Source: an uncultured Prevotellaceae bacterium (GTDB lineage Bacteria; Bacteroidota; Bacteroidia; Bacteroidales; UBA932). Taken from it: a stretch of DNA of 52,374 bases. Under the pieces are notes generated by a model. That model made no database searches, was not told the origin of the DNA, and worked only from the letters and a program-made list of their open reading frames with translations. Positions 17,731 through 24,787 of the stretch are shown piece by piece; position 1 is the first letter of the stretch; each line of letters begins with the position of its first letter. A program made the position numbers and the translations under genes. The DNA is taken from assembly GCA_947166905.1 (NCBI GenBank), contig CAMVFZ010000014.1:1-52374 (forward strand), given 5' to 3'.

Positions 17731-18231
17731 ATGACAGTACCAGCATGGAGACGCGACACGCATGAAAATGGCAACAAAGAGGGATATGAAGATGCCACGA
17801 CCGCAGCCGAGAAGCTCCTGAAACACACGATGCAGAAGCTGAACGGAAAAGCGGGCCGGGAGTATTTCTCAAAATCGGAAACGTTCACAAAGCGGGTGCC
17901 GCTGCTGAAGACGGCAAGAAAAATCTACCGCCTCTGCAAAAAGGCCAACCTGATTTACCCAACAAAAGTATGGAATTTCAAGAAACGGCAGAAGCTTGTT
18001 CTGAAAGCTATCCTTACCACTGATGATATGTTCACATACCTGACGCTGTTCAACGAGGAAAAGCATATTCCGCAAATAGAGTTTTGGACAGGCCTTGTGG
18101 TGAAAGTGGACAAGCTCCTGCGGAGCTGGATAAAATCGGACGAAAGGCGCAAGCAGGCCCTCAAGGAAAAGAAACGCGCCCTGCGAGAGGAAAGGCTCAA
18201 GAGCGCGGAAAGTTTGAAATCGCAGCCGTAA
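17731..18231 (+). CDS. avd: DGR accessory variability determinant (Avd-like)
   Basis: A 166-residue, strongly basic, all-helical protein located between VR and TR. The helical pattern (TARKIYRLCKKANLIYP, then ILTTDDMFTYLTLFNEEKH, then VVKVDKLLRSWIKSDERRK) fits the four-helix Avd protein, which binds RT and template RNA as a pentamer. The C-terminal Lys/Arg/Glu tail (about 130-160) is longer than the helical core. Family assignment rests on position and architecture. Confidence 0.8.
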   Translation: MTVPAWRRDTHENGNKEGYEDATTAAEKLLKHTMQKLNGKAGREYFSKSETFTKRVPLLKTARKIYRLCKKANLIYPTKVWNFKKRQKLVLKAILTTDDMFTYLTLFNEEKHIPQIEFWTGLVVKVDKLLRSWIKSDERRKQALKEKKRALREERLKSAESLKSQP

Positions 18232-18260
18232 ATGGCTGCGTTGGGCGTAACACTGACAGT

Positions 18261-18386
18261 CAGCTCGGAATCAGTTCTTGCGTTCGCCGAACGTGGGCAA
18301 CGCCAACAATGTTCGGAACGTGAACAACACGGGGGCCTTGAACAACAACAATGCGAACAACGGCAACGCTGAGTGTCCCGATTACA
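18261..18386 (+). ncRNA. DGR template repeat (TR) within template RNA
   Basis: The template copy is rich in AAC/AAT codons (Asn) at positions that vary in the VR, the design that maximises amino-acid diversity on adenine mutagenesis. It lies between avd and the RT gene, the usual place, and is transcribed in the same direction. The functional RNA probably extends both ways, into avd at the 5' side and through about 18490 at the 3' side, for priming and RT binding. The flank 18387-18499 contains no gene. Confidence 0.93.
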
Positions 18387-18499
18387 TGGAATGCCAGACC
18401 GAGTAGGAAACGAAAGCAGCGCAGATTATTCATGCAAGGAGTGTTGCGGCCCAGGCGTAAGAGCCAAACGCGAGCCGTTCGTTGAGGACGGACTAAGAT

Positions 18500-19810
18500 A
18501 TGGAATATGATGAGGCTATTGAGTTTCACAACCTGTTAAAAGCATTAAAACGTTGCATCAAAGGTACTCTTTGGAAGGAGAGTACAGCCAAGTATTGGCA
18601 CAACAGGCTGAAGAATACATACATTCTGCGCCGGGAGCTTTTGCTGGGGTATTACAGGATATCCACCTACCTTTGGTTCGTCATCACGGAGCCAAAGGAA
18701 AGGGAGATATTTGCGTCATTTATCAAAGACCGCCAGCTCCAGCACGCTTTGGTTGATAATGTTGTATATCCGGCTGTTTCAAAGGAGTTCATCGAAGGAA
18801 ACTGCGCCTGCCAAAAGGGCAAAGGAACACAGTTCTGCGTGGATCTATTGGTGAAGCAGCTCCGGGCCTATGCAAGAGTACACGGCTACGAGGGCTATGT
18901 GCTTCAGCTCGACATCAAGAAATTTTTTCCAAGTACATCACACGAAGTTGTCAGTAACTGTCTCCGGCAATATGTTGATGAAAAGACGGCCAAGGCCTGT
19001 TCTGATGTTATCAGCAGTTTCGTTGAGATTGAGTTCGCCAAAATCCTGATGAAGCATGGCATGGACAAAAAGACGGCCCACAAGGCCGGGCACAAGATTT
19101 CATCATTCATGGTTTACGGAGGCAAATGGTACAGTGTTATCAAGGGCCTGTCACCGGAACAGGTCGAGGCCGTAACGGAACGCATTAAGAAAGGAGACTT
19201 CCGTGGCGTCGGCCTCGGCTCCCAGGTCACGCAGACCACGCAGATAACACTTCTAAATGGCTTAGACCATTACATAGTTGAAGAATTAAAGCTGCCTGTA
19301 TATGTCCGTTACATGGACGACGCCGTCATGGTGCATGAGAATAAGGAATATCTGCGGTACTGTAAAGGCAAGATTGCGGAGTTCCTGAGCACGATAAAGC
19401 TTACCCTGAACGAAAAGACACAATTATATCCACTTAGGCGCGGCGTTATCATGCTTCATTGGCGTGTCGTGATAGGTATCACAGGCAAGGTCGCAATCCA
19501 CAAGCGACGAAGCAAAATCAACAGGGAGAGGCGCAAGCTGCGGAAACAGAAAAAGCTGCTGGACGAGGGGCGCATGACCATTCAGGACGTTGAAACAAGC
19601 TTTCAATGCTGGCAGGCCCACATCTTACAGCAGAAATGCTATATGCAGGTTATCCGCATGCGTCGGTATTATTTTTGGCTATTTGAAAGGAGGCCACCTG
19701 AATGGAACGCAAAATTCAGACGATTGAAGATGTTAGACGAGATAATTTTGTCGAGTATGCCAGAAGCCGCACAGTGGGAATGCTGCGTAAACGGTATGAT
19801 ACCGCAGTAG
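18500..19810 (+). CDS. DGR reverse transcriptase
   Basis: A 436-residue RT. Motif 3 is VLQLDIKKFFPSTSH (about residues 134-148). The catalytic motif 5 is YVRYMDDAVMVH, with YMDD. Motif 4 reads VGLGSQVTQ, a variant of the [ILV]GxxxSQ signature that separates DGR RTs from other RTs. The thumb-like C-terminus is basic (RRSKINRERRKLRKQKK). It copies the TR RNA with errors at A and works with Avd. The last 109 bases overlap the next gene. Confidence 0.95.
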   Translation: MEYDEAIEFHNLLKALKRCIKGTLWKESTAKYWHNRLKNTYILRRELLLGYYRISTYLWFVITEPKEREIFASFIKDRQLQHALVDNVVYPAVSKEFIEGNCACQKGKGTQFCVDLLVKQLRAYARVHGYEGYVLQLDIKKFFPSTSHEVVSNCLRQYVDEKTAKACSDVISSFVEIEFAKILMKHGMDKKTAHKAGHKISSFMVYGGKWYSVIKGLSPEQVEAVTERIKKGDFRGVGLGSQVTQTTQITLLNGLDHYIVEELKLPVYVRYMDDAVMVHENKEYLRYCKGKIAEFLSTIKLTLNEKTQLYPLRRGVIMLHWRVVIGITGKVAIHKRRSKINRERRKLRKQKKLLDEGRMTIQDVETSFQCWQAHILQQKCYMQVIRMRRYYFWLFERRPPEWNAKFRRLKMLDEIILSSMPEAAQWECCVNGMIPQ

Positions 19811-20010
19811 CTGAGGAGAACGCTGAGGACGCTGCTGACGCGGCCCGCGATTACAGGAACGCGCTATTGGAAGCCTGCGACAATATGATGGTTCCTGACC
19901 GGCCCGGCGTTAACGTTGAGGCCTGGATGGCTTACAGACAGGCCCTGCGGGACGTGCCGGAACAGGAAGGGTTCCCAATCAACATCGTTTGGCCGGAGAA
20001 GCCGGAATGA
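19702..20010 (+). CDS. Tail fibre assembly chaperone
   Basis: The 102-residue protein ends WMAYRQALRDVPEQEGFP-x-NIVWPEKPE, the typical C-terminus of phage tail fibre assembly chaperones (Phage_tail_APC type), which help fold receptor-binding fibres. A strong AAAGGAGG supports the ATG. Its first 109 bases lie inside the RT gene in another frame. It is separated from its likely client, the target fibre, only by the retroelement. Confidence 0.85.
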   Translation: MERKIQTIEDVRRDNFVEYARSRTVGMLRKRYDTAVAEENAEDAADAARDYRNALLEACDNMMVPDRPGVNVEAWMAYRQALRDVPEQEGFPINIVWPEKPE

Positions 20011-20192
20011 CGCCGCTGGAAGTCATCGAGAAGCAGGGCGTTATCATACAGCTGCAGGAGAAGCTGATTCTTGACTTGTTCAGGGACCTGGCCCAACATA
20101 CGGCTGTGGAAGAGGCAGAAAAGCAGTTCTCGAAAATCAAGGAAATGGAAAGGGATTTGCATCGATGCAATACGATAAAAAGTTACACATGA
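20007..20192 (+). CDS. Small coiled-coil protein
   Basis: A 61-residue helical protein starts with ATG overlapping the previous stop (ATGA) and shows heptad-like charged residues. Similar small genes often lie between fibre chaperone and holin genes. Function unknown. Confidence 0.6.
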   Translation: MTPLEVIEKQGVIIQLQEKLILDLFRDLAQHTAVEEAEKQFSKIKEMERDLHRCNTIKSYT

Positions 20193-20232
20193 CAGGCGGC
20201 TTAGTCGGTTGTATCGTCATGGAGGCCATGAA

Positions 20233-20742
20233 ATGAGTCACTATTTTTCAGCACGAACACTGCAGGAGCTGTTCCAACACCTTCCTGCCAAGATTGGTTT
20301 TACGATTATATCTTTTGCAACCGGGACACACGCCCAGCTCGTCCTGATATTCATCGTCATGGCAATGCTGGACGTCCTGACACGCTGGCTTGCCTGCTCG
20401 GCGGCCTTATGGAAAGACCTTTACCCGCAGACGGAGGGCAGCCTTTGGAAGTATTTCAAATTCCTCAGGCAGAGCCACAGGTGGCGGTATTTCCAAAGCG
20501 AGAAAATGCGGGACAAGTTCATCTCGAAGATTGGGACGTACACAATCATCATCATCTTTGCGGCGTTAGGGGATTTTGCCATGTCTATATCACACGGCCT
20601 GCCGTTCCTGCTTACTGTGGTGGTTTCTCTCCTGGCCTGTACCGAGATGATTTCCTGCCTGGAAAACCTGAACGAGTGCGGCGTAAGCGTCGCGAGGCAG
20701 CTTATGGACGTTGTTAAAAAGAGAAAGGACGCAATCAAATGA
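20233..20742 (+). CDS. Holin (toxin secretion/phage lysis holin type)
   Basis: The 169-residue membrane protein starts at ATG 20233, 7 bases after GGAGG. Hydrophobic segments occur at about 35-50 and 105-140, with MLDVLTRW and a C-terminal cytoplasmic basic tail ending VVKKRKDAIK, the pattern of the phage_holin_4 family. It would make holes in the inner membrane at the time of lysis. The amidase gene follows with a four-base overlap. Confidence 0.85.
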   Translation: MSHYFSARTLQELFQHLPAKIGFTIISFATGTHAQLVLIFIVMAMLDVLTRWLACSAALWKDLYPQTEGSLWKYFKFLRQSHRWRYFQSEKMRDKFISKIGTYTIIIIFAALGDFAMSISHGLPFLLTVVVSLLACTEMISCLENLNECGVSVARQLMDVVKKRKDAIK

Positions 20743-21242
20743 TAGAGCCAAGAATAATGGAAACTGATTTGGATTTTACATCGCTCACACCGCTTATCCG
20801 GGTGTCAAAGATTGTGGTACATCACACAGGGAACGAGGAGGACGATGACCTTTCAGCCGAGGATATCCACCGCATACACCGGGCCATGGGCTGGGCCGGC
20901 ATCGGCTACCACTATGTTATCCGCAAGAACGGAGACATAGAACGTGGCCGTCCTGAGGATTGCATCGGCTCCCACGCCTACGGCTGGAATTGGGAGACGC
21001 TGGGAGTACACCTTTGCGGAAACTTCGAGCTGGTGGAACCGACACAGCGGCAGATTGAAAGCGCGGCCTACCTGATTGGCTGGCTGTGCGACAAATATGA
21101 CCTTGTCCCGGACAGGTACCACGTTGTAGGCCACCGCGATCTAATGCCTACGGCCTGCCCCGGCGAAAATCTGTATAAGATATTACAGACCATTCGCGGC
21201 AAGGCTATATGGTACGAACAAAACTACAAGGGGGGCGACTAA
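20739..21242 (+). CDS. Endolysin, N-acetylmuramoyl-L-alanine amidase (Amidase_2)
   Basis: A 167-residue single-domain enzyme. IVVHHTGNEE carries the first zinc-binding His, GIGYHYVIRKNGDIERGRP the conserved core, and VVGHRDL...ACPGENLY the second zinc His and nearby Cys of the PGRP/T7 lysozyme family. It cuts the bond between muramic acid and the stem peptide. There is no separate cell-wall binding domain, which is usual for phages whose hosts have an outer membrane. Confidence 0.92.
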   Translation: MIEPRIMETDLDFTSLTPLIRVSKIVVHHTGNEEDDDLSAEDIHRIHRAMGWAGIGYHYVIRKNGDIERGRPEDCIGSHAYGWNWETLGVHLCGNFELVEPTQRQIESAAYLIGWLCDKYDLVPDRYHVVGHRDLMPTACPGENLYKILQTIRGKAIWYEQNYKGGD

Positions 21243-21244
21243 GA

Positions 21245-21718
21245 TTGTGGAAATACATGATTTCATACGGCAAAACAAAGATTCTTGCATTGCTTTTGCT
21301 GTTATTACTGTTGTTTGCCTTCTCGGCGCGTGGTTTTGCCATGACTACTTCCGAAACGAGCCAATACATTCAGATACCGATAGCACAATGGTACGAATGG
21401 AAGAGCGAATTGACGGCCTTGAACAGCGACTTGATTCAGTGTCAGCAAGAATTGACAAGGCTCAGGAGGCCGTCAGCGGAATTAGTACAACAGTTACAGC
21501 AGGCCGAGAAAATGCTGAAGTTATTGCAGGAGGAATTGACAGCCTCGAAAAACGAATTGACGCTTGCGTCCAGCGAGGCGGCAGACTTGCGAACCTCACT
21601 GAAGAAATTGAAAGAGCAAATCGAGAAAGAGCGGAAAGTACAGCGACGCCAGCTTTGGCAAAATAGGTTTTGGTGCCTGCTGATAGGGGCCGGAATCGGC
21701 GTTGCCGCGAGCAGATAA
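21245..21718 (+). CDS. Lysis-cassette membrane coiled-coil protein (spanin-like, outer frame)
   Basis: Read from TTG 21245 or ATG 21257. The product has an N-terminal signal (ILALLLLLLLLFAFSARGFA), then a long coiled coil with many Gln/Leu/Glu heptads, and ends with a hydrophobic segment WCLLIGAGIGVAAS. It overlaps the whole 21247-21666 gene in another frame. Architecture and position after the endolysin suggest a spanin-type role in the last lysis step. No lipobox Cys is seen, so it is not a classic o-spanin. Confidence 0.65.
   Translation: MWKYMISYGKTKILALLLLLLLLFAFSARGFAMTTSETSQYIQIPIAQWYEWKSELTALNSDLIQCQQELTRLRRPSAELVQQLQQAEKMLKLLQEELTASKNELTLASSEAADLRTSLKKLKEQIEKERKVQRRQLWQNRFWCLLIGAGIGVAASR
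21247..21666 (+). CDS. i-spanin-like membrane coiled-coil protein (nested frame)
   Basis: GTG start at 21247, two bases from the TTG start of the overlapping gene and served by the same GGGGGG ribosome site. The 139-residue product has one N-terminal membrane helix (AFAVITVVCLLGAWFC) and then a periplasmic coiled coil with regular heptads (MEERIDGLEQRLDSVSARID). This is the layout of Rz-type i-spanins or of phage haemolysin-like small membrane proteins. Both frames show sensible membrane and coiled-coil design along their full length, which argues that both are expressed. Confidence 0.65.
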   Translation: MEIHDFIRQNKDSCIAFAVITVVCLLGAWFCHDYFRNEPIHSDTDSTMVRMEERIDGLEQRLDSVSARIDKAQEAVSGISTTVTAGRENAEVIAGGIDSLEKRIDACVQRGGRLANLTEEIERANRERAESTATPALAK

Positions 21719-21723
21719 TACAG

Positions 21724-21748
21724 GGCCGCCAGCAAAGGCGGCCTTTTT
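21724..21748 (+). terminator. Rho-independent terminator after lysis cassette
   Basis: GGCCGCC and GGCGGCC form a 7-bp GC stem with TTTTT immediately after. It ends the late structural-lysis transcript, 15 bases before the next start codon. Confidence 0.88.
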
Positions 21749-21763
21749 GTGTTGGGAGGAACA

Positions 21764-22603
21764 ATGAAGGAGTTTCAAAGCTTTTTAAAGACAGTAGGCG
21801 GCAACGAGGGCAACAAATGCCACTATCCGTCAAGGCTGGATTCATACGGCTGCGGCTGCGCCCATGATTGTAAATACTGTTACGCCAAGTCCCTGCTGAA
21901 GTTCAGGAATTTATGGCACCCGGAACACCCGGCGGTGGCCAATCCCCGGAAGGTGCTGCGCGAGCTGGCGTTTATGAACCCAAAGCAGATTGGCGTGTTA
22001 CGCCTGGGAGGAATGACAGATTGCTTCCAGCCCATAGAAAAGGACAAGCGAATCACATATCAGATTATACAGGGCCTGAACGCCATGAGAATACCATATC
22101 TCATAGTGACCAAGTCGGCCATGGTTGCCGATGATGAATATATTGCCATTTTGGACAGGGACCTGGCCCACATACAGATTACTGTGACCACTACGGACGA
22201 TGAGCTGAGCAAGACATACGAAAAAGCCAGCGTCCCCAGCGAGCGGATAAAGGCCATTGAGAAGCTCCAGGCCCTGGGGTACGATGTACAGCTCCGGCTG
22301 TCTCCGTTCATACCGAAATACATAGACTATGATATTCTCAACAACGTAAAGTGCGACAAAATCCTGATAGAGTTCCTGAGGGTGAACGCATGGATCGAAA
22401 AGTGGTTCCGGCTGGACTACTCAGCGTGGACGGTGTATGAGAATGGATATAAGCACTTACCGCTGTCCGTAAAGAAGGCCCTGATTAAGAAAATCACCGG
22501 CTTCAAGGAAATGACAGTGTGCGAGGACGAGACAACAGCATATAAATATTGGAAAGAGCATTTTAACCACAACCCTGATGATTGTTGTAATCTCAGGCTG
22601 TGA
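21764..22603 (+). CDS. Radical SAM protein, spore photoproduct lyase-like
   Basis: A 279-residue protein. CAHDCKYCYA (about residues 28-37) gives the CxxxCxxC cluster of radical SAM enzymes. VLRLGGMTDCFQP and VQLRLSPFIPKY resemble the SplB/DNA-repair photolyase-like subfamily. An additional Cys pair near the N-terminus (CHYPSRLDSYGCGC) and one near the end may bind a second cluster or metal. It starts 15 bases after a terminator and is followed by tRNA-Ser and another terminator, so the two form a separate unit. It may act on DNA bases together with the second radical SAM enzyme at 45881, but this is inference. Confidence 0.85.
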   Translation: MKEFQSFLKTVGGNEGNKCHYPSRLDSYGCGCAHDCKYCYAKSLLKFRNLWHPEHPAVANPRKVLRELAFMNPKQIGVLRLGGMTDCFQPIEKDKRITYQIIQGLNAMRIPYLIVTKSAMVADDEYIAILDRDLAHIQITVTTTDDELSKTYEKASVPSERIKAIEKLQALGYDVQLRLSPFIPKYIDYDILNNVKCDKILIEFLRVNAWIEKWFRLDYSAWTVYENGYKHLPLSVKKALIKKITGFKEMTVCEDETTAYKYWKEHFNHNPDDCCNLRL

Positions 22604-22608
22604 TTTAA

Positions 22609-22699
22609 GGACAGTTACCCAAGCGGTTGAAGGGGCCGGTCTTGAAAACCGAGAGGCGTCGCGAGGCGTGCGTGAGTTCGAATCTCACACTGTCCGCCA
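22609..22699 (+). tRNA. tRNA-Ser (anticodon UGA)
   Basis: Acceptor stem GGACAGT pairs with ACTGTCC, followed by G and an encoded CCA. The anticodon loop is CUUGAAA (anticodon UGA), with a long class II variable arm (GAGGCGTC-GCGA-GGCGTGC region) and a T loop GTTCGAATC. All arms of a tRNA-Ser are present. The same isoacceptor is the integration target shown by attP at 27713-27771, but the two sequences differ in variable arm and acceptor stem. Confidence 0.93.
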
Positions 22700-22708
22700 T
22701 AAAATTTT

Positions 22709-22742
22709 GCCGTGTTACTGAAAAGTGACACGGCTTTTTTTA
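22709..22742 (+). terminator. Rho-independent terminator after tRNA-Ser
   Basis: GCCGTGTTACT and AGTGACACGGC form an 11-bp stem (one G-T pair), followed by a run of seven T. It closes the radical SAM-tRNA unit. Confidence 0.9.
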
Positions 22743-22765
22743 TTTTCGTGTTTTAGGCGAAATCT

Positions 22766-22924
22766 GCGTTTTTGGTAAAAAGTCCATGGACGTTAGTTGA
22801 CCAATTTTGCGCGTAGAACAAAAATAACCTTTGCGCAAGGAATTTATCAAGATGATAAAAGAGAACGCCGTCTCGCAAATTTGGGTGGATCTAACTGTGG
22901 CGACTATTGCGTTTTAAAATTTTG
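22766..22924 (+). repeat. 160-bp direct repeat, copy A, with promoter and flanking dyad
   Basis: Copy A aligns to copy B (22991-23150) over its full length with small indels. It contains a promoter, TTGCGC (22831-22836), 17 bp, GATAAA (22854-22859). A perfect palindrome TTTATCAAGATGATAAA overlaps the -10. Outer half-sites in opposite orientation lie at 22792-22811 and 22874-22895, with ATTTTG/CAAATT cores 66 bp apart. The element probably binds a regulator at centre and flanks. Confidence 0.65.
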
Positions 22925-22990
22925 ATTTCGGACCCGGTAACGTGAAAAACGGAATCCGGGGAAAAACAGGCGTAAAAAACATCAAAATTT

Positions 22991-23150
22991 GCGTTTTTGA
23001 CAAAAACAAATATGGCCGTTAGCTGCCCTTATTTTGTCTCTCGCGCAAAATAACCCTTGCACAATATATTTATCAAGTTGATTAAAGTTCGTTGAACCTC
23101 GCCAAAATGGGTGTCTTAAAGTGTGGTCGTTGTTGCCTTTTAAATTTTGA
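22991..23150 (+). repeat. 160-bp direct repeat, copy B, with promoter and flanking dyad
   Basis: Same plan as copy A: TTGCAC (23057-23062), 17 bp, GATTAA (23080-23085), near-palindrome TTTATCAAGTTGATTAA over the -10, and outer half-sites at 23018-23037 and 23100-23119. The ATTTTG/CAAAAT cores are again exactly 66 bp apart, although the centre is shifted by one base relative to copy A. Conserved outer spacing despite indels suggests functional constraint. Confidence 0.65.
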
Positions 23151-23378
23151 AAAAATTGCCATTTTTCACATGGTTACGAAAACGCTAACAATATAATAGA
23201 AGGGAACGCGAAAAGCCTGACATAACCAGCATTTTACGTTTTCCTACTATTATAAATATTATGGTCTGAAAATTTCTTAAAAATTTTTTATTTTTGGGCG
23301 CATTTCAAGTTGTTGGCGGAGGCATGCATTCCGCACAGCATCTTTTCTTTTGCTGTTATCGACAAGGTTTAAAACGTA

Positions 23379-23407
23379 TTTACTTTTCAAAAAATAACGG
23401 ATATAAT
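23379..23407 (+). promoter_or_regulatory. Sigma70-type promoter of the accessory early operon
   Basis: TTTACT, 17 bp spacer, TATAAT, 57 bp before the first start codon. This is the promoter nearest the operon 23464-27130. Confidence 0.65.
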
Positions 23408-23463
23408 TTTTATGGTGGCCCGGATTATTTAAAAAACTGAAAACCTGAAAGGAGACAAAGAAA

Positions 23464-23766
23464 ATGGCAAAGACAAAGATTGAAGTTGAAAGAGTGTGGG
23501 ATTCTCATGATGTTAGAAATCTGTGCATCAACGGCGGCTATTACACCTGCGGAACCAACGAGGAATACGGCAAAATGCTTCAGTTCGTTCAGAACCACAA
23601 ACCCACCAAAGATAACATCTTCCGGGTGGCTGAAGACATTTATAAGCACAGCGGAATTGACCTCGACACCTACGGCGTTAGCGAGGACGAAATGATTGCC
23701 GGCCTCATGTTTGAAATCAGCCGCAAATGCGTAACTGAACACTTCGCAATCAACAGGGAAGCCTGA
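23464..23766 (+). CDS. Early protein of unknown function
   Basis: A 100-residue protein, first gene of the accessory early operon, with RBS AAAGGAGA. It starts MAKTKIEVERVWDSHDVRNLC and is mixed alpha/beta with three Cys. Family not recognised. The region between lysis genes and attP in temperate phages often holds anti-host or lysogenic conversion genes. Confidence 0.65.
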   Translation: MAKTKIEVERVWDSHDVRNLCINGGYYTCGTNEEYGKMLQFVQNHKPTKDNIFRVAEDIYKHSGIDLDTYGVSEDEMIAGLMFEISRKCVTEHFAINREA

Positions 23767-23781
23767 GAGGAGGAAACGGAA

Positions 23782-24024
23782 ATGGCAAGAGGTACAGTAA
23801 GGGACCTGAAGAAGGTTGTGGCAGGAATGAAGAAGGGCGAGCGCGTGTATGTGAACGCGCTCAACCTAACAGAGAAAGGCATTGAGTGCCTTAGGAAGAT
23901 GATTGAGGACGATGTCCTCACGGTGGACGGCAGCGAGCTGGCCAAGTACATTATCCCGGCGGCCAGGGGGAATTACAGAACCGGCAAGTCCATCTGCCCG
24001 CAGATGACCTACATCAAATTATAG
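23782..24024 (+). CDS. Early protein of unknown function
   Basis: An 80-residue basic protein preceded by GAGAGGAGGAAA. It has a predicted helix-strand pattern (VVAGMKKGERVYVNALNLTE) that could be a small DNA- or protein-binding fold. No family recognised. Confidence 0.6.
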   Translation: MARGTVRDLKKVVAGMKKGERVYVNALNLTEKGIECLRKMIEDDVLTVDGSELAKYIIPAARGNYRTGKSICPQMTYIKL

Positions 24025-24036
24025 GAGGGAACGGAA

Positions 24037-24282
24037 ATGACACTGAAACAGAAGCTCCTGCACGAGTACAAGGTTGCCTACACGGAATGGTATAGGCTGG
24101 ATTGCGAGGCCCGGAACAATGAGCTGGGCTTCGGCGAATCGGTGGCGAACGCACACAGGCGCAGCGAGCTGAACGGAATCATGGCCGCGATTGAGCGGTG
24201 CCTGAGCATGAAGGACGCCAGGACGCTGCTGCCGGAAATCCACTACGCGGTGATGAACGAGGTAAATGGGGCGGCCAAATAA
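24037..24282 (+). CDS. Early protein of unknown function
   Basis: An 81-residue mainly helical protein, RBS TAGGAGGGA. It has no motif I can name. Twelve bases separate it from the previous gene, so it is in the same operon. Confidence 0.6.
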   Translation: MTLKQKLLHEYKVAYTEWYRLDCEARNNELGFGESVANAHRRSELNGIMAAIERCLSMKDARTLLPEIHYAVMNEVNGAAK

Positions 24283-24316
24283 GGCCGTCCCCGGAAGATA
24301 CAAAGGAGGTAACAAC

Positions 24317-24589
24317 ATGAACAAGGCAAGACGCAAGGAACTGATGAACCTTAGGGCCAGGATTGAGGAACTGCAGAGCGAGATATCCTACATTCAGGAA
24401 ACGCTGTGCAGCCTGAGAGATGAAGAACAGGAATATGTTGACAACATGCCGGAGAACCTGCAAGGCTCCGAGCGCATGGAAAAGGCCGAGGAAGCCGTCA
24501 GCAACCTGGAAGAAGCTTATACCGCGCTGGAAAGCATGTATGACGAAGCGGGCGAAGTCGCGGACAGCATTGACGCGGCCTGCGAATGA
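24317..24589 (+). CDS. Small acidic coiled-coil early protein
   Basis: Start chosen at ATG 24317 behind AAAGGAGGT. The 90-residue product is acidic and almost wholly helical (ARIEELQSEISYIQETL, then EEAVSNLEEAYTALESMYDE). Small acidic helical phage proteins sometimes mimic DNA or inhibit host enzymes, but nothing here proves that. Confidence 0.62.
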   Translation: MNKARRKELMNLRARIEELQSEISYIQETLCSLRDEEQEYVDNMPENLQGSERMEKAEEAVSNLEEAYTALESMYDEAGEVADSIDAACE

Positions 24590-24603
24590 AAGGGGGTGTG
24601 AAC

Positions 24604-24786
24604 ATGGACGAGAAAGTGCGCGAGCAAATCTTAGCGGTGAGGGACTCCGGCGAAACCAATATGCTGGACACCCGCATGGTACAGGTGATAGCGAACAGAA
24701 TGGGCTTCTTTGAGCTGGTTTGCTTCATTCAAGACCACAAGAGCGATTATGTGAACTTCATATTCCACGGTGATGGGAGGGATTGA
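24604..24786 (+). CDS. Small early protein
   Basis: Start at ATG 24604 after GGGGGTG. The 60-residue product is MDEKVREQILAVRDSGETN followed by a hydrophobic/acidic half. This MLD/VIANRMGFFELVCFI pattern is common in small DUF5049-type phage proteins. Function unknown. Confidence 0.6.
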   Translation: MDEKVREQILAVRDSGETNMLDTRMVQVIANRMGFFELVCFIQDHKSDYVNFIFHGDGRD

Positions 24787-24787
24787 G

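Larger units (their letters stand above)
22743..23463 (+). promoter_or_regulatory. Long AT-rich regulatory region before the accessory early operon
   Basis: No gene is visible in these about 720 bases. The stretch holds two imperfect copies of a 160-bp element with a promoter and dyad symmetry (next entries). It also holds an imperfect inverted repeat of 22-24 bp (23187-23208 against 23237-23260) and a TATAAT promoter close to the first gene. The composition is far more AT-rich than the flanking genes. The design suggests tight control of the early operon by one or more phage regulators. Confidence 0.7.
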
